43,863 nt of DNA from Bacilli bacterium. Its GTDB lineage: Bacteria > Bacillota_I > Bacilli_A > Izemoplasmatales > Hujiaoplasmataceae. Shown here in pieces: positions 1-8,358 of this stretch. A program made the position numbers and the translations under genes. A model generated the notes under the pieces. It was not told where the DNA came from and did no database searches. It worked only from the letters and a program-made list of their open reading frames with translations. Position 1 is the stretch's first letter. The number at the start of each line of letters is the position of its first letter. Location of the stretch: positions 1 through 43,863 of the forward strand of contig JAFGQH010000059.1 of NCBI GenBank assembly GCA_016935815.1, written 5' to 3'.

Positions 1-90
1 TCAATTATAAAATAGTCCGTTTATAAAAATCTAATAAGAAGGAGATCTAATGTATATCTGAGGACTACATATATATATTAGGAGGAGTGT
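1..90 (+). promoter_or_regulatory. 5' leader of the M6 protease gene with a three-codon mini-ORF
   Basis: This leader precedes the lipoprotein gene. An AAGGAG Shine-Dalgarno-like sequence (40-45) stands five bases before an ATG at 51-53, which is followed by TAT ATC and then a TGA stop, so a ribosome could translate three codons. A second, stronger site GGAGG (81-85) serves the real start at 91. An AT-repeat tract (about 67-79) lies between them. No clear -35/-10 pair is visible, because the promoter may lie outside the window. Whether the mini-ORF is translated is unknown. Confidence 0.35.
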
Positions 91-1599
91 ATGAAACAAA
101 AATTGATTTTACTAGCGGTGGCATTATTGTTTGGATTATCGATGATGTCTTGTGATTTCTTTTTGACATCTGCGACTACTACCACAACACTTGATTCCTC
201 CGAAATCACTTCTGTAACTTCTGTCACCTCGGTTTCGACTACCGAAGTGGAATCTACAACCACAGAAGCAGCTACTACAACAGCATCTACTACTCAGACA
301 ACAGAATCTTCCACAACTCAATCAACAGAAGAACTGACCGCTGAACCATTCTATCCAACAGGATATTCTCTGTTGCAAGATGAAATGGATGAAATTGGCA
401 TTCCTTCTGAAGGAGATATCAAAATTCTTGTCTTCGCTGTCGATTTCAGTGATTATCCTAGTGCAACCTATGGTACACCGATATCAGATTTGGAAACAGC
501 TTATAATGCTACGTCAGATCAAATCCAATTTGAATCTCTTCGCAGTTTCTATCAGAAGAGTTCATTTGATAAATTGAACTTATCCGCAGATATTTATGGA
601 TATTATAGAGCAGATCATCCTTCCACTTATTACGAGGATGAGTATGATTCAGGCACATGGTATGTTGACACGGATTTGGTTAATGAAGTACTATCCTACT
701 ATGACAGTCAAATTGATTATACTCAGTATGATGCAAACCACGATGGTTATATCGATGGAATTTACATTGTGTATACACATCCTGTCAGCTGGTCAACAGG
801 TTCTGATCTTTGGTGGGCATACCAATATTTCTATGCGTACACTTCTGATTACTTTGATAATGTGAGACCAAATTTCTTTGTTTGGTCAGGTTCTGAATTC
901 TACACCGATGATGACGGTTATATTGACGCAAGAACCGTAATTCACGAAACCGGACATATGCTTGGGTTGGATGATTACTATGATTACAATTCCGGCGACA
1001 GCAATGAAGGCGGACTAGGAGGCGGAGACATGATGGACGGTGCTGTAGGGGATCATGGGCCATTCTCGAAAATCCTCCTTGGTTGGATAACACCACTGGT
1101 AGTAGAAGAAAGCATGCAAGTAGATATCATGTCCTATGCGAATACGGGAGATGTATTGCTGATCATTGATTCATGGGATAATACCATCTTTGATGAATAC
1201 TTATTGGTTGTTTTCTATACGCCAACGAATCTATATGAGGATGATGCGTTTTATTACTACACAGTACCTGGGGTTGTCATTTATCATGTAAGTGCCGCAA
1301 TCGATGATGGATATAACGATCCAAATTATTACACCATGTTTAATAATGACAACACATCCACAGAAGATAAATTAATTAACATCATAGAAGCCGATTTAGA
1401 AGACAATCACGATGGAACGACTAGACGTTATGATTCGGAAGATTATACTCAGAATACAGACTTATTCCTTGTAGGGGATATATTCGGAGATACGATTTAT
1501 CCTGACTATGAGTGGTATACGGGGGTTGCGATCGGATTCACCATCGAAATTGTGGCGATGGATTCTAATACCGCAACAATACGAATTATATATTCATAA
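91..1599 (+). CDS. Secreted M6-family (immune inhibitor A-like) metalloprotease lipoprotein
   Basis: The 502-residue product starts with a lipoprotein signal peptide (hydrophobic residues about 5-19, lipobox ending S-M-M-S-C with Cys21). A low-complexity Thr/Ser/Glu-rich stalk follows (about 28-85), then the catalytic domain. The zinc motif HETGH is at 285-289 and continues as MLGLDDYYD, which is the extended HExxHxxGLxD form of M6 peptidases. A Gly-rich stretch and a Met-Asp sequence (GGGDMMDG) follow, as expected for the Met-turn. The protein should be anchored outside the membrane by a lipidated Cys and degrade extracellular protein. The start is fixed by GGAGG at 81-85. It is a single-gene unit that shares a terminator with the convergent gene downstream. 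The substrate is unknown. Confidence 0.85.
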   Translation: MKQKLILLAVALLFGLSMMSCDFFLTSATTTTTLDSSEITSVTSVTSVSTTEVESTTTEAATTTASTTQTTESSTTQSTEELTAEPFYPTGYSLLQDEMDEIGIPSEGDIKILVFAVDFSDYPSATYGTPISDLETAYNATSDQIQFESLRSFYQKSSFDKLNLSADIYGYYRADHPSTYYEDEYDSGTWYVDTDLVNEVLSYYDSQIDYTQYDANHDGYIDGIYIVYTHPVSWSTGSDLWWAYQYFYAYTSDYFDNVRPNFFVWSGSEFYTDDDGYIDARTVIHETGHMLGLDDYYDYNSGDSNEGGLGGGDMMDGAVGDHGPFSKILLGWITPLVVEESMQVDIMSYANTGDVLLIIDSWDNTIFDEYLLVVFYTPTNLYEDDAFYYYTVPGVVIYHVSAAIDDGYNDPNYYTMFNNDNTSTEDKLINIIEADLEDNHDGTTRRYDSEDYTQNTDLFLVGDIFGDTIYPDYEWYTGVAIGFTIEIVAMDSNTATIRIIYS

Positions 1600-1601
1600 A
1601 A

Positions 1602-1625
1602 AAAAGGGACCTGAGTCCCTTTTTA
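1602..1625. terminator. Bidirectional intrinsic terminator between convergent genes
   Basis: The stem AAGGGAC (1604-1610) pairs with GTCCCTT (1615-1621) around a CTGA loop. It is flanked by an A run upstream and a T run downstream, so it can end transcription from both the protease gene and the opposing membrane-protein gene. Confidence 0.85.
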
Positions 1626-2207
1626 TATGACAATGTTTCGTTTTTCATCTCTGTCTAGCAAGTAAATAATCCAAACTTGAACCAACATGATTACGCCTTT
1701 TGCGATGATCGCTACGATCGCAATAACGAAATACATCGTTTGGAGATCGACTGGGTTGGGGCCGAAGATTCCCGCTAAGATATTACTGATCGGGATACGA
1801 TAGTAAGATAGCAAGGCATAGTGAGTCAAAGCTACAAATACGAACAATCCTTTTAATAGGTTGCTTTTTGGTCGGCTCTGTAAAACCAATATAAAAACAG
1901 CGATATTTTCAGCAATCCCGAGGATATAGGAAAATCTTCCGACTAAGCGGATCTTGGCTGAAGCGAGCGCATAATCTTGAAGATAATGCCATAGATACAC
2001 GGAAGACAACAATCCAAATATCGATATGACGGCTATCCATAATATGATTGGATATTTCCGAAAGTACAGAAATACGATCATATAGAAAGGCACTAGTAGT
2101 ATGAATGACAACAATGGTGAAAAATTCTGTATAAGAAGATCCCCAAGTCCAATTTGTAAAATCGCGGACAAAGCCACGATTATCATAGATATATTCCTCT
2201 TCCTCAT
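1623..2207 (-). CDS. Uncharacterised polytopic membrane protein
   Basis: This 194-residue protein is almost entirely hydrophobic, with roughly six membrane segments and short loops. It has a charged N terminus (MRKRN) and a charged C-terminal tail (DRDEKRN). No catalytic motif or recognisable family signature is visible. The start is supported by an AGAAGGGG ribosome binding site at 2219-2212 and an extended -10 promoter further upstream on the minus strand. It is monocistronic and convergent with the protease gene. I do not recognise it, and a sensor, transporter component or envelope protein would all be possible. Confidence 0.6.
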   Translation of the reverse strand: MRKRNISMIIVALSAILQIGLGDLLIQNFSPLLSFILLVPFYMIVFLYFRKYPIILWIAVISIFGLLSSVYLWHYLQDYALASAKIRLVGRFSYILGIAENIAVFILVLQSRPKSNLLKGLFVFVALTHYALLSYYRIPISNILAGIFGPNPVDLQTMYFVIAIVAIIAKGVIMLVQVWIIYLLDRDEKRNIVI

Positions 2208-2228
2208 GCTTACCCCTTCTTTATGTTT

Positions 2229-2237
2229 ATTATATCA
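2229..2237 (-). promoter_or_regulatory. Extended -10 promoter of the membrane-protein gene
   Basis: Read on the minus strand the sequence is TGATATAAT, a TGN extension plus a perfect -10 hexamer, about 20 bases upstream of the start codon at 2207. No good -35 was found. Confidence 0.6.
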
Positions 2238-2295
2238 TAAAGATTAAAAAACCAAATCCGATTTCAAAATAACAAAGAGATATTGTCAGAAAAAG

Positions 2296-2304
2296 TGTTA
2301 TAAT
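2296..2304 (+). promoter_or_regulatory. Extended -10 promoter of the ABC-2 transporter pair
   Basis: TGTTATAAT (TGN plus a perfect -10) lies 44 bases upstream of the ATPase start at 2349. A TTGTCA at 2283-2288 is only 10 bases away, too close to be its -35, so the extended -10 probably acts alone. Confidence 0.6.
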
Positions 2305-2348
2305 GTATTTGGTGAATTTTGCGTAATTTGTTCGAATGGAGGCATACT

Positions 2349-3242
2349 ATGATACAAATAGATCAACTTACGAAGTACTATGGAAAACACGCCAGAGGTA
2401 TTCTGGATTTGACTCTTGAAGTCAAAAAAGGAGAAATTTTCGGATTTATCGGTCCGAACGGAGCTGGTAAATCCACAACGGTTAGAACGTTGTTGAATTT
2501 CATTTTCCCTACCAGTGGGAATGCAACGGTTATGGGACTTGATATCCTTAAGGATACTGTTGAAATACGAAAACATGTAGGATATATTCCGGCAGAAGTC
2601 AACTATTATGATGACATGACAGTCAAAGAGTTTCTATCTTATTCAACTCATTTCTACAGTGATGATGCGGATGAACGAATGGCATATCTTGTTGAAAAGT
2701 TGGAAGTGGAGCTTGATAAGAAAGTCGGAGACCTATCCTTTGGAAACAAGAAAAAGGTTGCGATTGTTGTTGCGTTTGTGATTGAACCAGACATCTACAT
2801 TTTGGATGAACCGACGAGCGGACTTGATCCATTGATGCAATCCATATTCTTTGAACTGCTAGAACAAGAAAAGAAACGTGGTGCGACTATTTTCTTTTCA
2901 TCTCACGTCTTAAGTGATGTCCAACGCATCTGCGACAGAGTCGGAATCATCAAGGAAGGCCGATTGATCAAGATTGAAACCATTGATCAAATATTGAAAA
3001 CAAAAGCGAAAAATGTTCGAATTGTCAGTGATGATTTAAAACTGAAGAATAATGGTAACATCGTCAATCTCAAGAAGAATGACAATGTGACCACGTTCAC
3101 TTACAAAGGTGACATGAATAAGTTGTTGGCATCTCTACAAGGAGCAAATATAATAGACGTTTCTATTGTAGAACCAACTTTAGAAGAAATCTTTATGCAT
3201 TATTATGCCAAAGGAGATGAGACAAATGAAGTTGTTGATTAA
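2349..3242 (+). CDS. ABC transporter ATP-binding protein (ABC-2/NatA type)
   Basis: This 297-residue ATPase energises the permease encoded immediately downstream. Visible motifs are the Walker A GPNGAGKST (about residues 36-44), a non-canonical signature LSFGNKKKV, the Walker B IYILDEPTSGLD and an H-loop SSHVLSD. The C-terminal ~80 residues are the usual variable extension of drug/bacteriocin-type exporter ATPases. An upstream ATG at 2319 is in frame but has no ribosome binding site. GGAGG at 2338-2342 selects the ATG at 2349. The 17-base overlap with the permease gene implies translational coupling. The substrate (drug, peptide, Na+ or lipid) cannot be told from sequence. Confidence 0.9.
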   Translation: MIQIDQLTKYYGKHARGILDLTLEVKKGEIFGFIGPNGAGKSTTVRTLLNFIFPTSGNATVMGLDILKDTVEIRKHVGYIPAEVNYYDDMTVKEFLSYSTHFYSDDADERMAYLVEKLEVELDKKVGDLSFGNKKKVAIVVAFVIEPDIYILDEPTSGLDPLMQSIFFELLEQEKKRGATIFFSSHVLSDVQRICDRVGIIKEGRLIKIETIDQILKTKAKNVRIVSDDLKLKNNGNIVNLKKNDNVTTFTYKGDMNKLLASLQGANIIDVSIVEPTLEEIFMHYYAKGDETNEVVD

Positions 3243-4029
3243 GACAGAATTCAAACGCAATCTCCGTTCTTGGTTTTTGTGGTCTTCCATCATCATCGGA
3301 TTGACTATTTTAGAGATCACATTATTTCCAGCTTTCAAAGATTCCATATCCAATTTAATTGATATGATGAGTACTTTTCCAGATTCTTTTCTAGAGTTGT
3401 TTGGATTAAATCAAGGAGGACTCGATCTTACCACAGCCTATGGTTGGTTTGGTATGGAAGGATACTTGTTCATGCTATTGATTGGTGGAAGTTATGCTGG
3501 AATCCTTGGTTCAGGGATTTTATCCAAAGAAGAAGACGACAAAACGATCGAATTCCTATTATCCAAACCGATTTCTCGTAATCAAGTATTACTTGGAAAA
3601 GCAATTGTTGTATTGATTAATATCACTTTGCTGAATGTAATATTGTTCGGAATCATGTCCTTCATTTTTGCAAGCATCACTGATTACGAATTCGTAACGA
3701 CATTATTCATCTGTATTGGTCCGTTCCTGCTTGAAATTATGTTTGCTGCCATAGCGATGTTCATAGGTGTTTTCATGACCAAATCAAGGTCTGTTATGAG
3801 TACTTCACTAGGTCTTGTGATGGGGCTTTACTTTGTGGAGATCATCGCGACAGTAACAAATAAACTGGACTTTTTAAAGTATTTCTCACCATATGAGTAT
3901 GTCAATGCAGTTTCTGTAGTCAAGGATCATTCGATTAAGCCATTGTATCTATTGATTATGCTTGGCGTGATGTTGATCAGTGCGGTAGGAACTTGGTTCT
4001 TCTATAATCGAAAAGATATTTCCGTATAA
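3226..4029 (+). CDS. ABC-2 type transporter permease
   Basis: The 267-residue membrane protein has about six hydrophobic segments with a large N-terminal extracytoplasmic portion after the first one, the organisation of ABC-2 permeases. A typical cytoplasmic motif, EEDDKTIEFLLSKPISR, follows the second hydrophobic region and is characteristic of this family. The start at 3226 is chosen because AAGGAG (3211-3216) is correctly spaced. It overlaps the ATPase gene by 17 bases. The transcription unit ends at the hairpin just downstream. It forms the membrane channel of the exporter, and its substrate is unknown. Confidence 0.88.
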   Translation: MKLLIKTEFKRNLRSWFLWSSIIIGLTILEITLFPAFKDSISNLIDMMSTFPDSFLELFGLNQGGLDLTTAYGWFGMEGYLFMLLIGGSYAGILGSGILSKEEDDKTIEFLLSKPISRNQVLLGKAIVVLINITLLNVILFGIMSFIFASITDYEFVTTLFICIGPFLLEIMFAAIAMFIGVFMTKSRSVMSTSLGLVMGLYFVEIIATVTNKLDFLKYFSPYEYVNAVSVVKDHSIKPLYLLIMLGVMLISAVGTWFFYNRKDISV

Positions 4030-4030
4030 A

Positions 4031-4065
4031 AAAAGAGTGCGACCGAGAGGTTGCACTCATTTGTT
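4031..4065. terminator. Intrinsic terminator between the ABC permease and pepT
   Basis: A 10-bp stem, GAGTGCGACC (4035-4044) with GGTTGCACTC (4049-4058) and a GAGA loop, is flanked by A-rich sequence on the left and a T-rich stretch on the right. It can serve both convergent genes. Confidence 0.8.
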
Positions 4066-5286
4066 TTATAAAGCGGCTATTTTTGAGATGATGGTTTTTA
4101 CGATTTCAACGGCCTGATTCATTTCTTGAATCGAGGCATATTCAAACGGACCGTGATAGTTGTACCCACCCGTACCCAAGTTCGGACAAGGCAATCCCAT
4201 ATAAGTCAATCTTGCGCCATCGGTACCACCTCGTATCGGTTCGATGATAGGCTCAAGACGGTGTTCCTTGATTGAATCAATTGCGATATCTAATACATAT
4301 TGATGATCTTTCAGGATTTCCGCCATATTGAAATAGGAATCATTGATATCCAAGAGACAAGTTCTATCTCCATATTTCTTGTTGATAGTGTCGCAAACAA
4401 ATCCGAAATATTCTTTTTGAGATTCGAAGATTTTCCGATCGTGATTTCGAATGATGTAATCCATAACTGTTTTTTCAACGGTTCCACGGATTTGAACCAT
4501 ATGATTGAATCCCTCATATTCTTCCGTGGATTCTGGTTTCATATGAACTGGAAGAAATGCATCAAATTCATATGCGACACCAATCGAATTGACCATCTTG
4601 TTCTTTGCAGAACCAGGATGAACGGATTTTCCGTTGATCGTTACTTTTGCAGAAGCGGCGTTGAAGTTCTCATAAGCGATTTCTCCTACTTTTCCACCAT
4701 CCAGAGTGAAACCGAAATCAGCATTTACGGTTTTGACATCCAGGAATTTCGTCCCGTCTCCAACTTCTTCATCTGGTGTAAACACAATGACAATTTCTCC
4801 ATGTTCAAAATCTGGATTCGATACGAGAAATTCTGCAATCGTCATGATTTCGGCTACCCCTAGTTTATCATCGGCACCTAGAAGTGTGGTTCCGTCTGTT
4901 ACGACCAAATCGTGACCGATATTACCTTCCAAAGAAGGAAACACAGTTGGCTGCAACAAGATATTGTCTTCTTCATTTAGAACAATGACCGAACCATCAT
5001 ATTGTTTGATGATTCTTGGATTCACGTTGCATCCGGATGCATCAGGAGATGTATCGACATGGGCAATCAAAGCCATGGATGGTACTTTTTTATTTGTGTT
5101 TTTATGGATTCTACTGATTAGATATCCATATTCATCGATATTTGCTTCGAGGTTTAATTCCTCGATTTCTTTCTTTAGGAATTTCATCAGTTCCAATTGC
5201 TTCAAAGTGGAAGGATATGTATCTGATTCCATCTTTGATTGAGTATCAAATTTGACATAATTTAAAAATCGTTCCAATACTTTCAT
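4066..5286 (-). CDS. pepT: Peptidase T (tripeptide aminopeptidase, M20B)
   Basis: This cytosolic zinc aminopeptidase removes the N-terminal residue from tripeptides. The 406-residue length fits the family. Metal-site segments are clear in order: AHVDTSPDASG, the bridging-Asp block DGTTLLGADDKLGVAE, FTPDEEVGDGT with the catalytic/metal Glu pair, the dimerisation-domain block FTLDGGKVGE, and C-terminal EPIRGGTDGARL and GTGGYNYHGPFE. A GTG at 5295 is in frame, but AGGTGA at 5298-5293 sits correctly before the ATG at 5286, so the shorter form is preferred. It is monocistronic, and its role is peptide-nitrogen supply. Confidence 0.95.
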   Translation of the reverse strand: MKVLERFLNYVKFDTQSKMESDTYPSTLKQLELMKFLKKEIEELNLEANIDEYGYLISRIHKNTNKKVPSMALIAHVDTSPDASGCNVNPRIIKQYDGSVIVLNEEDNILLQPTVFPSLEGNIGHDLVVTDGTTLLGADDKLGVAEIMTIAEFLVSNPDFEHGEIVIVFTPDEEVGDGTKFLDVKTVNADFGFTLDGGKVGEIAYENFNAASAKVTINGKSVHPGSAKNKMVNSIGVAYEFDAFLPVHMKPESTEEYEGFNHMVQIRGTVEKTVMDYIIRNHDRKIFESQKEYFGFVCDTINKKYGDRTCLLDINDSYFNMAEILKDHQYVLDIAIDSIKEHRLEPIIEPIRGGTDGARLTYMGLPCPNLGTGGYNYHGPFEYASIQEMNQAVEIVKTIISKIAAL

Positions 5287-5395
5287 TCTCTTCACCTTAT
5301 TTTCTTTTTGATATCAATATTATACACTAAAACAATTCAATCGACCATTGATTTGGTCAATTTTATCTTTCAATAATCGCACCTGGTAAAACTTG

Positions 5396-5404
5396 TGATA
5401 TAAT
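5396..5404 (+). promoter_or_regulatory. Extended -10 promoter of the hydrolase/acyltransferase cassette
   Basis: TGATATAAT is a TGN extension plus a perfect -10. It gives a predicted start site about 12 bases before the ATG at 5423. AAGGTG (5412-5417) is the ribosome binding site. No -35 is recognisable. Confidence 0.65.
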
Positions 5405-5422
5405 AAGTTGCAAGGTGAGAAT

Positions 5423-6349
5423 ATGTTACATTACACAAAACACAAACAATTTATGAGTGACAAGTTTGGCGTTTGGATGATCAAAAGCGCCACTAAGCTT
5501 GATAGCGTAAAAGAACGGAAAGCCGTTGATTTCAAAGCGTTGTACAGTTCCAAGTTGTCACCGGATTACAAATATCCGAAATCGATTGACTTTGAGATCA
5601 TTTCTTTGGATGGGGTTAAAGTTGAAGTTATAAAGAATGTAGATCAGATACCGAAATATGCATTGATTCAACTTCATGGAGGAGCTTATGTGATGGGGTA
5701 TAATGATACCTATCGAAAGGTTGCGAAAACGTATTTGGCCTTTCGTGAGAACATGGCTGTCTATTCATTGCGTTACAGTCTGGCGCCAAGACATCCTTAC
5801 CCACATGCATTAAATGAGTCGATTCGACTGTTCCAGTATTTGCTTGATCAGGGATACGACCCGAATAACATCATCATTGCTGGAGATTCGGCGGGTGGAG
5901 GATTGGCAATTGCGACATCGCTGTATCTCAGAGATCATAATTTGCCGATGCCAAAGGCATTGATTGTTATGTCTCCTTGGACCAATCTCGCAATGAATGG
6001 AAAATCACACGAATTCAATAAGCTGGTCGATCCGATGTTTGGCGAAGGAACACAACCCCTGAATGTCAAAGCTTATGTATCCGATCATGACGTAACAAAC
6101 CCATATATTTCGCCTAAATACGGTTCATTTGATACATTCACTGATATGTTGATGTTTGTTGGTGGAGATGAACTGATTTGGTCCGATACCATGGATGTAG
6201 CGGAATCCGCAAAAGAAAACAATGAAATCATTGTCCATGATTTTGAAGGCATGTTCCATGTCTTTCCTTTGGCTTTCCAGAAAATCAAATCCAGTCGCAC
6301 CGCGTGGCAATTGATTCAAGAATATATACAGGATAAACTGAGAGGGTAG
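5423..6349 (+). CDS. Alpha/beta hydrolase (hormone-sensitive lipase-type esterase)
   Basis: The 308-residue cytosolic esterase-like enzyme has the HSL-family oxyanion motif HGGAYVMG (about residue 90), the nucleophile elbow GDSAGGG (about 155) and a C-terminal Asp/His pair in GDELIWSD and FEGMFHVFP. These complete a Ser-Asp-His triad. It should hydrolyse short or medium acyl esters. It is first in a three-gene cassette, four bases ahead of an HxxxDG acyltransferase, so the two may make and remove the same acyl ester. That pairing is inference. A TTG at 5408 is in frame but the ATG at 5423 has the ribosome binding site. Confidence 0.88.
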   Translation: MLHYTKHKQFMSDKFGVWMIKSATKLDSVKERKAVDFKALYSSKLSPDYKYPKSIDFEIISLDGVKVEVIKNVDQIPKYALIQLHGGAYVMGYNDTYRKVAKTYLAFRENMAVYSLRYSLAPRHPYPHALNESIRLFQYLLDQGYDPNNIIIAGDSAGGGLAIATSLYLRDHNLPMPKALIVMSPWTNLAMNGKSHEFNKLVDPMFGEGTQPLNVKAYVSDHDVTNPYISPKYGSFDTFTDMLMFVGGDELIWSDTMDVAESAKENNEIIVHDFEGMFHVFPLAFQKIKSSRTAWQLIQEYIQDKLRG

Positions 6350-6353
6350 TCAA

Positions 6354-7649
6354 ATGAACCAGAAACTGACAGATTGGTTTAAATTAGACAATTCCGGCAA
6401 GATTTTTCCGGAAGTCTCCAATCAAAGAGAAACAAACACATTTCGGGTCCAAGTCGCTTTAACAGAAGAAGTGGACTCAGATATTCTACAGATGGCAACA
6501 GAAGGGATATTGGAACGATATCCTATGTTTAAAGTGCGAATGAAACATGGAATGTTCTGGAATTATCTGGATTATAATACAAAACCGTTTTTGATTCAAC
6601 CGATGACACATGAAGTGTGTTCCGCCTTGAATCCAAGAGAAAACAACTGCTACTTGTTCAAAGTGTTGTATAGAAACAACATGATTGCCATCGAGATGTT
6701 TCATTCTCTAGCAGATGGTGGCGGAGTTGTCATGCTATTGCAGAGCCTCGTCTATGAATACTTAAAACTGAAAGGGTATAATGTTACACCTGACAATATC
6801 ATAAAAACAAAATACGAACGACCTGTTGCAGAAGAATATGAAGATGCAAATGAGAAATACTACAATGCAAAGAACCGCAAACACGTCCCTGAACAAAGGG
6901 CATATCGAATCAAAGGAACGATGTTGCCGGATAATCTAACCGGACTAATCTCTGGAACAATGGATACAGGTAAAGTATTGGAACTTGCTAGAAGCAAGAA
7001 TCTAACAATGACAGAGTATTTTTCCGCTCTAGCAATGGATGTGATCTATAATACTCAAATTCGATACCGAACCCATTTAAAGAGCAATCAAGCGCCTGTA
7101 AAGATTTTTGTACCAGTGAATTTGAGAAAACATTTTCCTTCTGAAACACTACGTAATTTCTCCAATTTTGTAAAGACGAATCTTGTCTTAGATCGAGATG
7201 ACATTACGTTGGAAGAATTGTTCGAACACACACATGAATCATTCCAAAATGGAATGATTAAGGAAGAATTGATACGCAAGATGAGCGAGAATGTCGCTTT
7301 TGAGAAAAATGTATTATTACGATTCATGCCGTATTTTATCAAACGTTATGCACTTAAGATTGGCTATAACATGTTAGGGATGAAACTCAATACGATGAGT
7401 ATGACGAATATCGGAAGAGTTGTTTTTCCACCTTCTATGGAGCCATACATCAAGGATGTAACTGCGGCTGTAGCTGCTGGGAAATACAATGCGGTCAACT
7501 GCGCGATATTATCCTATAAAGACCAATTGAAAATCTCATTCACGAGGTCGATTTTGGAGACGAACATCGAACGGGAATTCTTCCGTCATTTCACTGAAAA
7601 AGGATTAGATCTAAAGGTTGAGAGCAACTTTGTGGAGGAATTTGTATGA
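6354..7649 (+). CDS. HxxxDG acyltransferase (condensation/PapA/alcohol-acetyltransferase-like)
   Basis: The 431-residue protein carries the hallmark HSLADGG (His117, Asp121) of the CoA-dependent acyltransferase superfamily, in which His acts as general base to transfer an acyl group to an alcohol or amine. An N-terminal half of about 200 residues with the active site and a C-terminal half ending in a beta-strand/SFTRS-type segment match the two-lobed fold. The size and presence of a single domain argue against an NRPS module. It follows the esterase gene by four bases and overlaps the next gene by ATGA, so all three are co-translated. The acceptor is unknown, with glycolipid, alcohol or polyketide-like substrates all possible. 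Confidence 0.75.
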   Translation: MNQKLTDWFKLDNSGKIFPEVSNQRETNTFRVQVALTEEVDSDILQMATEGILERYPMFKVRMKHGMFWNYLDYNTKPFLIQPMTHEVCSALNPRENNCYLFKVLYRNNMIAIEMFHSLADGGGVVMLLQSLVYEYLKLKGYNVTPDNIIKTKYERPVAEEYEDANEKYYNAKNRKHVPEQRAYRIKGTMLPDNLTGLISGTMDTGKVLELARSKNLTMTEYFSALAMDVIYNTQIRYRTHLKSNQAPVKIFVPVNLRKHFPSETLRNFSNFVKTNLVLDRDDITLEELFEHTHESFQNGMIKEELIRKMSENVAFEKNVLLRFMPYFIKRYALKIGYNMLGMKLNTMSMTNIGRVVFPPSMEPYIKDVTAAVAAGKYNAVNCAILSYKDQLKISFTRSILETNIEREFFRHFTEKGLDLKVESNFVEEFV

Positions 7650-8323
7650 AACATTGCGATAAATGCAACATCACAATAGAAACCAAACAACAATATTGTC
7701 CTCTGTGTCATCAAGTATTGTCCGGGGAGTCGAATGCGGATGCAAGAGAAACCTATCCAGATTATATCTCACCAAGAAGAATGTTCTTACCAACGACAAA
7801 AAAAGTGATATTGTTCTTAACGATACTGTCAATCGTGATTCTGATCGTTATTAACTGGGCTGATTTTGATGGCAGATATTGGTCATTGATCCCGATTGGA
7901 GGAATCATTTATTTCTGGTTCTTGGTACGAGTCGGTTTATTCTCTAAACGCAACATTGGATTCCGCTTCGCTTCACTGACGGTTTTACTGATTCTGTTAT
8001 TGATCCTGATTGATTATGAAGGGCAATCCCAGATTCACGGCTGGTCGATAGATTATATGTTGCCTTTGCTTTTAATGACATGTAATCTGGCCATCTCTGC
8101 AACAATTTGGATTCGCTTATTAGATTATAGGGATTACTTCTTATATCTACTTGTAATCATTCTGTTTTCTTTAGCACCGATTATTCTTGTATTGACTGGA
8201 ATTACAACCGTAAGCTGGCCTGCCATAGCCGCGTTCGGAGTGGCGATAGCGATTTTGCTGTTCATCGTTTTCTTTTTCCCAAAGAAGATCAAAGAAGAAA
8301 TCAAAAAACGATTTCACGCATAA
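7646..8323 (+). CDS. Zinc-ribbon polytopic membrane protein (DUF6320-like)
   Basis: This 225-residue protein begins with a small zinc ribbon, Cys4-x2-Cys7 and Cys18-x2-Cys21. A short linker follows, then about six transmembrane segments and a basic C terminus (KKIKEEIKKRFHA). It resembles proteins I know as DUF6320, for which no function is established. The start codon lies in an ATGA overlap with the acyltransferase gene, with GGAGG at 7633-7637. Its fixed position after an esterase and an acyltransferase suggests a membrane partner or substrate-presenting protein for that chemistry, which is inference. The cassette ends at a strong terminator. Confidence 0.7.
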   Translation: MKHCDKCNITIETKQQYCPLCHQVLSGESNADARETYPDYISPRRMFLPTTKKVILFLTILSIVILIVINWADFDGRYWSLIPIGGIIYFWFLVRVGLFSKRNIGFRFASLTVLLILLLILIDYEGQSQIHGWSIDYMLPLLLMTCNLAISATIWIRLLDYRDYFLYLLVIILFSLAPIILVLTGITTVSWPAIAAFGVAIAILLFIVFFFPKKIKEEIKKRFHA

Positions 8324-8357
8324 AAAAACCTCTGCAGATCCTTGCAGAGGTTTTTTA
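8322..8357. terminator. Bidirectional intrinsic terminator
   Basis: CCTCTGCA (8329-8336) pairs with TGCAGAGG (8343-8350) across a six-base loop. An A run precedes it and a T run follows, serving both the acyltransferase cassette and ktrB, which converge here. Confidence 0.9.
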
Positions 8358-8358
8358 T

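Noticed and set aside
67-79. AT dinucleotide tract as a phase-variable repeat
   Set aside because: It is short and not within a promoter spacer that can be identified, so there is too little evidence.
165-340. DNA repeat or CRISPR-like array in the Thr-codon-rich region
   Set aside because: The repetition is codon-level (Thr, Ser, Glu) with irregular spacing inside one reading frame, and there are no spacers.
2283-2288. TTGTCA as the -35 of the ABC-2 ATPase promoter
   Set aside because: It is only 10 bp from the -10 hexamer, so it cannot be used with it.
4300-4863. A 187-codon open frame on the plus strand inside pepT
   Set aside because: It is antisense to a gene with clear peptidase T motifs, has no ribosome binding site, and its product has no family features.
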